Origin: Caulobacter sp. NIBR1757
GTDB lineage: Bacteria; Pseudomonadota; Alphaproteobacteria; Caulobacterales; Caulobacteraceae
Assembly: GCF_027912495.1 (NCBI RefSeq)
Contig: NZ_CP115463.1
Span: 868,001 to 932,000, forward strand
Direction: 5' to 3'
DNA length: 64,000 nucleotides
Below are positions 8,770 to 17,317 of the stretch, piece after piece. The notes beneath the pieces were generated by a model that worked only from the letters and a program-made list of their open reading frames with translations, did no database searches and had not been told where the DNA came from. Within the stretch, counting starts at the first letter, position 1. Each line of letters opens with the position of its first letter. The translations under genes were made by a program, and so were the position numbers.

Positions 8770-9648
8770 ATGGCTCACGGCGCCGTCAAACACGACTACC
8801 ATCTGGTCAACCCCAGCATCTGGCCGCTGTACGGCTCGTTTGCCGGCATGGTCATGATGATCGGCATGGTCATCGGCATGAAGGGCCTGTTCGGCCTGGA
8901 AAAAGGCAACTGGATCGTCGCCGCTCTCGGCTTCGCCATGGTGCTGCACACCATGCTCGGCTGGTGGATGGACGTCACCAAGGAAGCCAACGCCGGGGAT
9001 CACACCCCGGTCGTGGCCATCGGGCTGCGCTACGGCATGATCCTGTTCATCGCTTCGGAAGTGATGTTCTTCGTCGCCTGGTTCTGGATCTTCTTCGAGG
9101 GCGCGCTGTTCTGGGAACACCGCACCCTGACCCCGATGGTCGGCAACTTCGAAGGCGTCGCGGAGGCCTGGAAGCAGTGGCCGCCCAAGGGCGTCGAACT
9201 GGTCCCGGCCATGCACCTGCCGCTGGTCAACACCCTGACCCTGCTGCTGTCCGGCACCACCGTCACCTGGGCTCACCACGCGCTGCAGCAGGGCGACCGC
9301 AAGGCGGCCCGCACCGGCCTGATCCTGACCGTCATCCTGGGCGTGCTGTTCACCGCCATCCAGGCCTACGAGTACAACCACATTCTCCATGAGAAGCTGT
9401 TCTACTCGGAAGAGGCCGCCAACTCGGGCCTCTACGGCTCGGCCTTCTTCATGGCCACCGGCTTCCACGGCTTCCACGTGCTGGTCGGCACCATCTTCCT
9501 GTTCATCTGCCTGCTGCGCCTGATGGGCGGCGGCTTCACCCCCAAGCAGCACTTCGGCTTCGAGGCGGCGGCCTGGTACTGGCACTTCGTCGACGTGGTC
9601 TGGCTGTTCCTGTTCGCCTTCATCTACGTCATCTTCGGGACGTTGTAG
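8770..9648 (+). CDS. coxC: Cytochrome c oxidase subunit III
   Basis: A 292-residue subunit III with seven predicted helices. Motifs typical of the family are HDYHLVNPSIWPLYGS at the start, GMILFIASEVMFFVAWFW, the conserved Glu-containing helix, GFHGFHVLVGTIFL, and WYWHFVDVVWLFLF near the end. It stabilises subunit I during turnover. It follows ctaG by 69 bases and abuts the DUF983 gene directly (stop TAG then GTG). Confidence 0.97.
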   Translation: MAHGAVKHDYHLVNPSIWPLYGSFAGMVMMIGMVIGMKGLFGLEKGNWIVAALGFAMVLHTMLGWWMDVTKEANAGDHTPVVAIGLRYGMILFIASEVMFFVAWFWIFFEGALFWEHRTLTPMVGNFEGVAEAWKQWPPKGVELVPAMHLPLVNTLTLLLSGTTVTWAHHALQQGDRKAARTGLILTVILGVLFTAIQAYEYNHILHEKLFYSEEAANSGLYGSAFFMATGFHGFHVLVGTIFLFICLLRLMGGGFTPKQHFGFEAAAWYWHFVDVVWLFLFAFIYVIFGTL

Positions 9649-10011
9649 GTGACCAACCCTTACCTGGCGGGGGCGGCTGGTCGCTGCCCCCGCTGCGGCG
9701 AAGGGGTCCTGTTCGAGGGTTTCCTGAAGGTGGCGCCGGCGTGTGATGCGTGCGGCGCCATTTTCACGAACGCCGACAGCGGGGACGGACCCGCCGTCTT
9801 CATCATCCTCATCGCCGGCTTCCTGATGGCCTTCGGGGCCATGTTCCACATGATCGCCTTCAACCCGCCGATCTGGGTGCTACTGGTGGTGTGGCTGCCG
9901 CTCACGGTGATCGTGGTGCTCGGCCTGCTCCGCCCCATGAAGGGCCTGATGGTCGCCGCCCAGTTCGCCCAACAGGCCAGCGAGGCCGGCAGCGACGATG
10001 TCCGGAAATAA
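9649..10011 (+). CDS. DUF983 family zinc-ribbon membrane protein
   Basis: A 120-residue protein beginning at a GTG immediately after the coxC stop. The N-terminus has two CxxC pairs (CPRCGEGVLF and CDACGAIF), likely a zinc ribbon, followed by two membrane helices (residues about 48-70 and 75-95). DUF983 genes are regularly placed between coxC and surf1 in alphaproteobacteria, so a role in oxidase biogenesis is plausible but untested. Confidence 0.9.
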   Translation: MTNPYLAGAAGRCPRCGEGVLFEGFLKVAPACDACGAIFTNADSGDGPAVFIILIAGFLMAFGAMFHMIAFNPPIWVLLVVWLPLTVIVVLGLLRPMKGLMVAAQFAQQASEAGSDDVRK

Positions 10012-10023
10012 GGTTCAAATGTC

Positions 10024-10128
10024 CTGTCATCCCGGCCGTAGCGAAGCGGAGAGCCGGGACCCAGGGGCGGCGACAGCGCACGGCGGCCCCTGGGTCCCGG
10101 GTCGCCCTGCGGGCGCCCGGGATGACAG
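10024..10128. repeat. Family-E paired inverted repeat
   Basis: Inverted arms CTGTCATCCCGG (10024) and CCGGGATGACAG (ending 10128) enclose nested complementary blocks, including GGGACCCAGGGGC and GCCCCTGGGTCCC. It fills the gap between the DUF983 gene and surf1 and could fold into a single long hairpin. A relative with the same CTGTCATC ends lies at 31143-31266. Confidence 0.8.
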
Positions 10129-10170
10129 AGAAAAGGCTGTTCGCATGAACGAGGTTGCCGGAGGCGCCGC

Positions 10171-10998
10171 ATGAAACGCTTCCCCATCGGCCTGACCATC
10201 GCTACGGCGATCAGCCTGGTGATCCTGATCATCCTCGGCACATGGCAGGTCCAGCGTCTCAACTGGAAGACCGACCTGCTGGCACGCATCGCATCGGCGC
10301 AGTCGGCCGCGCCGCTTCCCGTCGAAGAGGCGTTGCGGCTACAGGCCGCCGGAGAGGACATGGAGTGGCGCCGGGTTCGCGTACACTGCCTTCAGCCCGA
10401 TCCCCGGATTGCGGAACGCAGCCTCACCGACCCCACACCTCCCCGCCATGGTCTCATCTACGGCGTGGTCGACGGGGAAATCGCCTGGCGGGACTTGGCG
10501 CCCTGCGTCATCGGACCAAACCGCGTTATCCCCCTCGAGCGGGGCGTGGTGCGCTCGATGATCGGGGTGATCGACCCTGTCGGCGTCTCGGTCGGCGCGC
10601 TGCCGCGCAGCACTGAGAACAAGGAGAGATGGGCGGTTGTCGGAACGCCCATCTCCGCCATCGGGGTCTTCCGTCACGCGGAAGTTGGCCCATCGATGTT
10701 TGCGGAGGCTTACCCTACAATTATCCCCGGCGGATTTCGCGCCACCCATCGGCATTCCCTCATCCTGGGGAGCCTGCTCGATCCCAAGGCGGATAGGCGC
10801 GCCAAGGCTATGCTGATCACCGACCACTACGTCTCCGTCGCGTCGGAGACCCCCCCCGATCCCGCTCTGCGCCCCGTCCCCACCCCGCCCGACATCCCCA
10901 ACCGCCACCTCGAGTACGCCCTGACCTGGTACGGCCTTGCCGGGGCGCTGCTCGCCATCTACGCCGCCATGCTCTGGCGCAGGTTCAAGGCCCCCTGA
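10171..10998 (+). CDS. SURF1 family oxidase assembly protein
   Basis: A 275-residue SURF1-like protein that helps insert heme a into subunit I. It has the expected two-helix topology: an N-terminal helix (residues 7-25) followed by the conserved GTWQVQRLNWKTDLLARI, and a C-terminal helix after NRHLEYALTWYGLAGALL, the SURF1 signature. The large loop between is periplasmic. In this loop the codon usage is a little less GC-extreme than in its neighbours. It ends 7 bases before thrC. Confidence 0.93.
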   Translation: MKRFPIGLTIATAISLVILIILGTWQVQRLNWKTDLLARIASAQSAAPLPVEEALRLQAAGEDMEWRRVRVHCLQPDPRIAERSLTDPTPPRHGLIYGVVDGEIAWRDLAPCVIGPNRVIPLERGVVRSMIGVIDPVGVSVGALPRSTENKERWAVVGTPISAIGVFRHAEVGPSMFAEAYPTIIPGGFRATHRHSLILGSLLDPKADRRAKAMLITDHYVSVASETPPDPALRPVPTPPDIPNRHLEYALTWYGLAGALLAIYAAMLWRRFKAP

Positions 10999-11005
10999 GA
11001 ATCCT

Positions 11006-12412
11006 ATGAAATACGTCTCCACCCGGGCGGGCGATTCCGCCGCCCAGCCGATCGGCTTCCTCGACGCGGTGCTGGCCGGCCTGGCCCCCGACGGCGGCCT
11101 GTACGTGCCCGAGTCCTGGCCGACCTTCACCCATGAAGAGATCGCCGCCTTCGCCGGCCAGCCCTATGCCGCCGTCGCCGCCGCCGTGATCGGCAAGTTC
11201 GCCGACGGCGAGATCCCGACCGACGTGCTGGAAGAGATGTGCGCCGAGGCCTACGGCACCTTCGCCCACGCCGCCACCTGCCCGGTCACCCAGCTGGGCC
11301 CGAACCTGTTCCTGGCCGAGCTGTTCCATGGTCCAACCCTGGCCTTCAAGGACGTCGCCATGCAGCTGCTCTCGCGGCTGTACGAGTACATCCTGCGGTC
11401 CAAGGGCCGCACCCTGACCATCGTCTGCGCCACGTCGGGAGACACCGGCGGCGCCGCCGTCGAGGCCTTCCGCGGCCGGTCCAATGTCCGCATCGTCGCC
11501 ATGTTCCCGGAGGGCCGCATCAGTGAGGTGCAGCGCCGCTTCATGACCACGGTCGAGGACCGCAACGTCGCCAACCTGTCCCTGGAGGGCAGCTTCGACG
11601 ACTGCCAGGCCATCCTCAAGGCGATGTTCGCCGACGGCCAGTTCGCCCAGGCCGTCGATCTGTCGGCCGTCAACTCGATCAACTTCGCCCGCATCGCCGC
11701 CCAGGCCGTCTACTATTTCACCACCGCCGTGGCGCTGGGCGCTCCCCACCGCAAGGTCGCCTTCGCCGTGCCGACCGGCAATTTCGGCGACGCCTTCGCC
11801 GCCTATGTGGCGGTGAAGATGGGCCTGCCGGTCGAGCGAATCCTCGTCGCCACCAACAGCAACGACATCATGGCCCGCGCCTTCGAGGACGGCCGCTATT
11901 CGCGCGGCAACGTCGCGGCGACGCAGAGCCCGGCCATGGACATCCAGGTCGCCTCCAACTTCGAGCGCCTGTATTTCGAGGCCGTCCGCCGTGACGGGCT
12001 GGAGACCGGCCGCGCCTTCCGCGCCTTCGCCGACACCGGCGTCATCGACATCCCGCCCGGGGCCCTGGCCACCATGCGCGAACTGTTCGGCGGCGCTTCG
12101 ACCGGCGAGGCCGACACCAGCCGCGCCATGCTGGCCACCCTCAACGAGACCGGCCGCCTGATCGACCCGCACACCGCCGTCGCCATCAGCGCCGCCAAAC
12201 GCACCACCCTGCCCAGCGACGCGACCCCGCTGATCGTGCTCTCGACCGCCCATCCCGCCAAGTTCCCCGAAGCCGTCCACGCCGCCACCGGCGTCACCCC
12301 CACCTTCCCCCGCGCCGACCGCCATCTGGCCGACAAGCCCGAACGCTTCGACCGCCTGCCGGCGGATGCCGCCGTGGTCATGGACTACGTGCGGAGTTTC
12401 GCGGGCGCATGA
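11006..12412 (+). CDS. thrC: Threonine synthase
   Basis: A 468-residue PLP enzyme that converts O-phosphohomoserine to threonine. It is of the longer Gram-negative type: N-terminal MKYVSTRAGDSA, the PLP lysine in HGPTLAFKDVAMQ, the phosphate loop region CATSGDTGGAAVEA, and VPTGNFGDAFAAY. The ATG at 11006 follows the surf1 stop by 7 bases. Placement of thrC behind the cox genes and before an M16 peptidase is a conserved arrangement in Caulobacterales. Confidence 0.96.
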   Translation: MKYVSTRAGDSAAQPIGFLDAVLAGLAPDGGLYVPESWPTFTHEEIAAFAGQPYAAVAAAVIGKFADGEIPTDVLEEMCAEAYGTFAHAATCPVTQLGPNLFLAELFHGPTLAFKDVAMQLLSRLYEYILRSKGRTLTIVCATSGDTGGAAVEAFRGRSNVRIVAMFPEGRISEVQRRFMTTVEDRNVANLSLEGSFDDCQAILKAMFADGQFAQAVDLSAVNSINFARIAAQAVYYFTTAVALGAPHRKVAFAVPTGNFGDAFAAYVAVKMGLPVERILVATNSNDIMARAFEDGRYSRGNVAATQSPAMDIQVASNFERLYFEAVRRDGLETGRAFRAFADTGVIDIPPGALATMRELFGGASTGEADTSRAMLATLNETGRLIDPHTAVAISAAKRTTLPSDATPLIVLSTAHPAKFPEAVHAATGVTPTFPRADRHLADKPERFDRLPADAAVVMDYVRSFAGA

Positions 12413-12414
12413 TC

Positions 12415-12606
12415 TCATCCTCCCACGCGCAGCGGGGGAGGGGGACCGCCCGCGCAGCGGGTGGTGGAGGGGGCGAGGGCCGTGCGCCGCTGGCGCCAAG
12501 CCTGCTCCGCCCCCACTCTATGATCACCTTGAAAGAAACAGTCCTGTCCCTCGCCCCCTCCACCGCTTTGCGGTCCCCCTCCCCCGTAAACGGGGGAGGA
12601 TGTTCG
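12415..12606. repeat. Family-B paired hairpin repeat between thrC and the M16 gene
   Basis: The left arm (12415-12452) reads CATCCTCCC then GGGGGAGGGGGA. The right arm (12572-12602) reads TCCCCCTCCCCC then GGGGGAGGATG, its inverted copy. Inner complementary blocks (GGTGGAGGGGGCGAGGG and CCCTCGCCCCCTCCACC) pair with each other. The arms are related to family A but differ in detail. No gene lies in the gap. Confidence 0.75.
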
Positions 12607-12611
12607 GCCCC

Positions 12612-13883
12612 ATGACCACCCCCCGCATCCACACGCTTCCCAACGGCGTCCGCGTCATCTGCGACCCCATGCCGGGGCTCGAGACCCTCGCCCTCAGCGT
12701 CGTCGCCGGCCGCGGGGCCGCCAGCGAGGACCTGCACCGCTCCGGCTGGTCGCACCTGCTCGAACACATGGTCTTCAAGGGCGCCGGCGCCCGCACCGCC
12801 CGCGAGATCGTCGAGGTCGTCGAGGGCGCCGGCGGCCAGGTCAACGCCGCCACCGGCTATGAGCGGACCAGCTTCCAGATCCGCGCCCTCAAGGGCAGTC
12901 TGCCGCTCGGCATGGACATCCTCGCCGACCTCGTCCTGCGCCCGACCCTCGACCCCAGGGACCTGATCAAGGAAAAGTCCGTCGTCGCCCAGGAGATCGC
13001 CGAGGCCGGCGACACCCCCGACGACCTGGTCTTCGAACTGGCCCAGGCGGCCGCCTATCCGGACCAGCCGCACGGCCGCCCGATCCTCGGCACGCCCAAA
13101 TCCCTGAAGCCCGCCGACGTCGCCGCCATCGACGCCTGGCGCGCCGCCCTCTACGCTCCCGACCGCCTGGTGGTCAGCGCCGCCGGGGCCGTCGACGAGG
13201 ACGAACTCCTCCGCCTGGCCGAGGCCGCCTTCGGCTCGCAGCCGGCCGGGCAGGGCGCTCCGACCCCGGCCGCGCCGCAGTTCACCGCCGGCCACGCCGC
13301 CAAACTGCGGCGGCTGGAGCAGGCCCATCTGGTCCTGCTGCTGCCGGCCTTCGGGGCCCGGGACGACGACTATTTCCCGCTTCGGCTGTTCGTCGAGATG
13401 CTCGGCGGCGGCATGTCCTCGCGCCTGTTCCAGGAGGCCCGCGAGAACCGGGGCCTGGCCTATGCCATCGACGCCTGGAGCGACACCTATGCCGATGGCG
13501 GCATGCTCGGCGTCTACGCCGGCTGCGCCGCCAAGGACGCCGGGCCGCTGGCCGCCCTGACCGCCCAGCAGATCATCGCCCTGACCGACGGCTGCACCGA
13601 CGCCGAACTGGCCCGCGCCAAGGCCCAGCTCAAGGCCCACCTGTTCATGGCCCGCGAACAGCCCCTGTCGCGCACCGAGACCTCGGCGGGCCAGGCCCTG
13701 CTTCTCGGCAGGCTGTTTCCAGCCCGGGAGATCTCCGAAGCGATCGACGCCGTGACGGCCGCCGACATCGCCAGGGTCGGGGCGCGGATGCTGAAGCCAG
13801 GTCTGGTCGCCGGTTCAGTGCTGGGGTCGAAGGCGTCGCTTGGCGCTGTGGATGTGTTCGCCGAGGCGCTGAAGGCGGGTTGA
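12612..13883 (+). CDS. M16 family zinc peptidase (processing-peptidase-like)
   Basis: A 423-residue insulinase/mitochondrial-processing-peptidase-type protein. The inverted zinc motif HxxEH appears as HLLEHMVFKG near residue 52, with the downstream Glu in EIVEVVEGAGGQVNA. The second M16 domain begins near residue 170. Such proteins cleave signal or short peptides; the substrate is unknown. I chose the ATG at 12612 since it gives MTTPRIHTLPNGVRV, the usual N-terminus. The ribosome site is supplied by, or lies next to, the right arm of the repeat (GGGGGAGGA). Confidence 0.93.
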   Translation: MTTPRIHTLPNGVRVICDPMPGLETLALSVVAGRGAASEDLHRSGWSHLLEHMVFKGAGARTAREIVEVVEGAGGQVNAATGYERTSFQIRALKGSLPLGMDILADLVLRPTLDPRDLIKEKSVVAQEIAEAGDTPDDLVFELAQAAAYPDQPHGRPILGTPKSLKPADVAAIDAWRAALYAPDRLVVSAAGAVDEDELLRLAEAAFGSQPAGQGAPTPAAPQFTAGHAAKLRRLEQAHLVLLLPAFGARDDDYFPLRLFVEMLGGGMSSRLFQEARENRGLAYAIDAWSDTYADGGMLGVYAGCAAKDAGPLAALTAQQIIALTDGCTDAELARAKAQLKAHLFMAREQPLSRTETSAGQALLLGRLFPAREISEAIDAVTAADIARVGARMLKPGLVAGSVLGSKASLGAVDVFAEALKAG

Positions 13884-13887
13884 GGAA

Positions 13888-14024
13888 ACTCCCTGCCCTT
13901 TATGGGGAGGGACAGCGAGGCGAAGCCTCGCAGGGTGGGGTACTCGCGTGACAGAGCGCGCGGCATCCGACTTCCCCACCCGTCACGCTGTGCGTGACAC
14001 CCTCCCCATAAAGGGGAGGGAGGG
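13888..14024. repeat. Family-A paired hairpin repeat
   Basis: The left arm (13888-13911) is CTCCCTGCCC...TGGGGAGGGA and the right arm (14000-14024) is CCTCCCCATAAAGGGGAGG. They enclose CGAGGCGAAGCCTCG and GGGTGGGG/CCCCACCC blocks plus a small GTCACGctgtGCGTGAC hairpin. The right arm provides the purine-rich sequence in front of the following GNAT gene. Confidence 0.8.
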
Positions 14025-14029
14025 TTGAC

Positions 14030-14656
14030 GTGCGAACCCGACGCTACAACCCTGTCGCCATGGCCCTTATCGACTGGACCGGTCTGGACTCCACCTTCCG
14101 CCTCGACGGCGGAACCGTGCGCCTGCGCCCGCCAAAAGCCGGCGACTATGCCGAATGGGCCGCCGTCCGCGCCGCCTCCCGCGATTTCCTGCAGCCCTGG
14201 GAGCCGGTCTGGGCCCGCGACGACCTGACCCGGTCCGCCTATCGCCGCCGTCTCGACGCCTGGCGCCGGGACCTCGAACAGGGGCTCACCTACCCCTTCT
14301 TCGTGTTTTCCAACGACACCGGCGCCCTGACCGGCGGCATCACCCTCAGCAACGTCCGCCGCGGTGTCGCCCAGGTCGGCACCGTCGGCTACTGGAGCAG
14401 CGTGCACACCACCCGCCAGGGCCACACCCTGGCCGCTGTGCGCACCGTGACCCGCTTCGCCTTCGGCACGCTTGGCCTCTCCCGTCTCGAAGCCGCCTGC
14501 CTGCCCAGCAACACCGGCAGCGCCGCCCTGCTGCTCAAGGCGGGGTTCGTCGAGGAGGGCTTCGCCCGTGCTTATCTGAAAATTAACGGCGAGTGGCGAG
14601 ACCATCGCCTGTTCGGGTTGATTTCGCGAGAGCGGGAGCAGTCCTGCCCGGACTAG
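14030..14656 (+). CDS. GNAT N-acetyltransferase, RimJ-like
   Basis: A 208-residue GNAT-fold acetyltransferase similar to ribosomal-protein alanine acetyltransferases. Features are LDGGTVRLRPPKAGDYAEWAA at the N-terminus, a central GYWSSVHTTRQGHTLAAVRTVTRFAF (acetyl-CoA loop region), and RLEAACLPSNTGSAALLLKAGFVEEG at the end. The GTG at 14030 is preceded by GGGAGGG from the repeat; an ATG at 14060 would also leave the whole domain. The substrate is unproven. Confidence 0.88.
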   Translation: MRTRRYNPVAMALIDWTGLDSTFRLDGGTVRLRPPKAGDYAEWAAVRAASRDFLQPWEPVWARDDLTRSAYRRRLDAWRRDLEQGLTYPFFVFSNDTGALTGGITLSNVRRGVAQVGTVGYWSSVHTTRQGHTLAAVRTVTRFAFGTLGLSRLEAACLPSNTGSAALLLKAGFVEEGFARAYLKINGEWRDHRLFGLISREREQSCPD

Positions 14657-14762
14657 GGTCAAGGCAAGCGGACTGCGAAGGAAACCGGTATTCAACCCGG
14701 CCCGAAGCACCGTAAGCCTCAAAGTGGGCGCTTTGCCCGCAGGTATTTGAGGGGCGCGCCGC

Positions 14763-16424
14763 ATGGCGCTGGGAAACGACCGCAAGGGGTGGGACACCGC
14801 GCTCACACTCGAGGCGCTGGGCGCCGCGGGCGTGGCCCTGTGGATCTGGTCGCCGACCGAGGACCGTCTGAAATTCACCGGCGCTTCCCGGGCGCTGGGC
14901 CTTGGCCCGCTTGCTCCCGAATGCAGCTCGGCCGCGCTGCGGGCCCTGGTCCTGCCGCAGGATCGCCCCCTGGCCGAGGAACTGCTCCGGCAGCAGCCGC
15001 CGCATAGCGAGATCGCCCTGCGCCTGCGCATGCGCGGCGGCGAGATCGGCGTCTGGCGCGGGGTCTGGCTGGAGGAGGGCAACCGCGCCGCCGGCGTCGT
15101 CGCGCCCGAGACCGCTTTCGCGGCCTCCGAGACCGATCCGCTGACCGGCCTGCTCGATCGCCGCAGCTTCGTCGCCCGCGCCCGCGAGCGGCTGCAGACG
15201 CAACAACCCTTCACCCTGGTGGTCGCCGACCTCGACAGGCTGCGCCGCCTCAACGAGGCCCTGGGCCACGAGCGGGCCGACCTGGTGCTGGCGGCGCTCG
15301 GCGCCCGCCTGGCCGCCGCCTTCCCCCCCGATTCCCTGATGGCCCGGGTCGGCGAGGACGAGTTCGCTGTGCTGGCGCCGGGCCTGATCCCGGCCGGGAC
15401 GCGGCTACGCGAGGCTCTCGAGCGGCCCCTGCGCGTCGCCGGCTTCGATATCCACCCGACCCTGGCCGTCGGCGCGGTCGAGGCCCAGGGCGGCGACGAG
15501 GCCCCCGACGCGGCCGAACTGCTGCGCCGCGCCGAACTGGCCGTCGAAGCCGCCAAGGCCGCCGGGCGCGGCGGCGGCGCGGCCTATGGCCAGGGCATGG
15601 AAAGCGACGGCCTGTCGCGCCTGGCCCTCGAAGGCGACCTGCGCGGCGCCGTCGGCCGCGGCGAGATCGGCCCCTTCTTCCAGCCCATTGTCCGGCTCGA
15701 CACCGGCGAACTGTCGGGCTTCGAAGCCCTCTGCCGCTGGCGTCACCCGCGTCGTGGCCTGCTGCCGCCGGACGAATTCCTGCCGCTGGCCGAAGAGATG
15801 GGCCTGATGGAGGAGATCGGCGAGCGGATGATCCGCGCCTCGGCCCGCCAGCTCAACGAATGGCAGGCGCGCCATGCGCCGGCCTGGCAGCTGACCTGCA
15901 GCGTCAACCTCTCGACCGGCGAGATCCACCGCGCCGGCCTTGTCGACGATGTCGGCGGCCTGATCGCCAAGTACCGGCTGCGCAAGGGCGCCCTGAAGCT
16001 TGAGATCACCGAGAGCGACATCATGCGCGACCCGGAGGGGGCGGCGGTGGTGCTGAAGGCCCTGCGCGAGGTCGGCGCCGGCCTGGCGCTCGACGACTTC
16101 GGCACGGGGTTCAGCTCGCTCAGCTACCTGACGCGCCTGCCCTTCGACACCCTGAAGATCGACCGCTACTTCGTGCGGACCATGGGGGCCAACCCCGGCT
16201 CGGCCAAGATCGTCCAGTCGGTGGTCAAGCTCGGCCAGGACCTCAACCTCGAGGTCGTCGCCGAGGGGGTGGAGAACGCCCTGATGGCGGGCCGCCTGCT
16301 GGAGCTCGGCTGCGACTACGGCCAGGGCTTCGGCTACGCCCCGCCGCTGTCGCCGCAGGAGGCCGAGGTCTATCTCAACGAAAGCTACGTCGATGGCGTG
16401 GCGCCGGTGAGAAGGCAGGGGTAG
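14763..16424 (+). CDS. pdeA: PdeA-like cyclic-di-GMP phosphodiesterase (PAS-like, GEDEF, EAL)
   Basis: A 553-residue protein with an N-terminal PAS-like region (1-115), a GGDEF domain (about 125-285) whose signature reads GEDEF, and an EAL domain (about 290-545). The EAL site looks intact: FEALCRWRHP, CSVNLS, ITESDI, DDFGTGFSSL, KIDRYF, VVAEGVEN and YGQGFGY. Caulobacter PdeA (CC3396) has the same layout, the same GEDEF variant, and is known to bind GTP there to stimulate its phosphodiesterase. In Caulobacter, PdeA is degraded by ClpXP in a cell-cycle-dependent way and needs its C-terminal end; this protein ends RRQG. The cox/thrC context supports the assignment. Confidence 0.85.
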   Translation: MALGNDRKGWDTALTLEALGAAGVALWIWSPTEDRLKFTGASRALGLGPLAPECSSAALRALVLPQDRPLAEELLRQQPPHSEIALRLRMRGGEIGVWRGVWLEEGNRAAGVVAPETAFAASETDPLTGLLDRRSFVARARERLQTQQPFTLVVADLDRLRRLNEALGHERADLVLAALGARLAAAFPPDSLMARVGEDEFAVLAPGLIPAGTRLREALERPLRVAGFDIHPTLAVGAVEAQGGDEAPDAAELLRRAELAVEAAKAAGRGGGAAYGQGMESDGLSRLALEGDLRGAVGRGEIGPFFQPIVRLDTGELSGFEALCRWRHPRRGLLPPDEFLPLAEEMGLMEEIGERMIRASARQLNEWQARHAPAWQLTCSVNLSTGEIHRAGLVDDVGGLIAKYRLRKGALKLEITESDIMRDPEGAAVVLKALREVGAGLALDDFGTGFSSLSYLTRLPFDTLKIDRYFVRTMGANPGSAKIVQSVVKLGQDLNLEVVAEGVENALMAGRLLELGCDYGQGFGYAPPLSPQEAEVYLNESYVDGVAPVRRQG

Positions 16425-16470
16425 GCAGACGGGCAGCGCTCCCGCGCCGATCCGTCCACGTCTGCTATCG

Positions 16471-16602
16471 TCATCCTGGGCCTTGTGCCCAGGATCCCGG
16501 TTTCAGCCGTGACAAGCCCTTGCCCTGGAGGCGCAGCCGCGCCTCCACCCCACCATGAGAGCTAGCGGACAGCGGGATCCTGGGCACAAGGCCCAGGATG
16601 AC
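16471..16602. repeat. Family-D paired hairpin repeat
   Basis: The left arm TCATCCTGGGcCTTGTGCCCAGGATCCCG (16471-16499, written with a spacer base in lower case) pairs with the inverted right arm CGGGATCCTGGGCACAAGG... ending GATGA near 16602. Each arm is itself a hairpin. An internal GGAGGCGCAGCCGCGCCTCC hairpin sits between. It separates the convergent pdeA and yqgE genes and may block transcription from both sides. Confidence 0.8.
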
Positions 16603-16628
16603 GGTAGCAAGGGAAAGGCGGTGGCGCG

Positions 16629-17204
16629 CTAAGCCCGCCCCGCCTCGCTCGACAGGTGATCGGCGCTGATGCCGAGCTTGGCCAGGGCCGCCGACCATTT
16701 GTGTTCATGGTCGTCGCCGAACAGCAGGCCGGGGTCCGGATCGCCGACCAGCCAGACGTTCTGGCGCATCTCCTGCTCCAGCTGGCCCGCGCCCCAGCCG
16801 GCATAGCCCAGCGCCAGGATGGCCTTGCGCGGCGGCCCGTCGGCGGCGAGGGCTTCCAGCACGGCGCGGCTGGTGGTCAGGGCGACGCCCTCGGCCACCG
16901 GCAGGGTGCCGCCCGGGCTCTTGTAGTCGTCGGTGTGCAGCACGAAGCCGCGCTCGCGCTCGACCGGTCCGCCCATCAGGACGATGTCCTCGCGATGGTT
17001 CTCGGCGACGGTGACGCCGAGCTTGGTCAACAGGTCGGGCATCTTCAGCCCGTCGACCGGCCGGTTCAGGGTGATGCCCATGGCGTGCTGGTCGTCGTGG
17101 GCGCAGACGTAGATGACCGCCCGCTCGAAGCGTTCGTCATCAATGCCCGGCATGGCGATCAGCAGCCGGCCGGAGAGAAATTCGCTGTCTGGGTCTTGAG
17201 CCAT
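16629..17204 (-). CDS. YqgE/AlgH family protein (DUF179)
   Basis: A 191-residue protein of the YqgE/AlgH family. Motifs are LSGRLLIAMPGIDDERF, ERAVIYVCAHDDQHAMGITLNRP, GGPVERERGFVLHT and ALGYAGWGAGQLEQEM. The biochemical function is not established, although AlgH affects alginate regulation in Pseudomonas. The ATG at 17204 was chosen because it places the conserved LSGRLL block about ten residues in; an ATG at 17225 adds seven residues and neither has a strong ribosome site. It is divergent from the peroxiredoxin gene. Confidence 0.92.
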   Translation of the reverse strand: MAQDPDSEFLSGRLLIAMPGIDDERFERAVIYVCAHDDQHAMGITLNRPVDGLKMPDLLTKLGVTVAENHREDIVLMGGPVERERGFVLHTDDYKSPGGTLPVAEGVALTTSRAVLEALAADGPPRKAILALGYAGWGAGQLEQEMRQNVWLVGDPDPGLLFGDDHEHKWSAALAKLGISADHLSSEAGRA

Positions 17205-17317
17205 GGGGTCAACATCGGCGCGCATCACGACCGTTTCAAGTCACACCGCTTGGCGATCCGCCCCGGCGGCCCTATTTGCCATGCCTGAAGCCCGAAGGCG
17301 GGCAAGGGAGAGACCAG

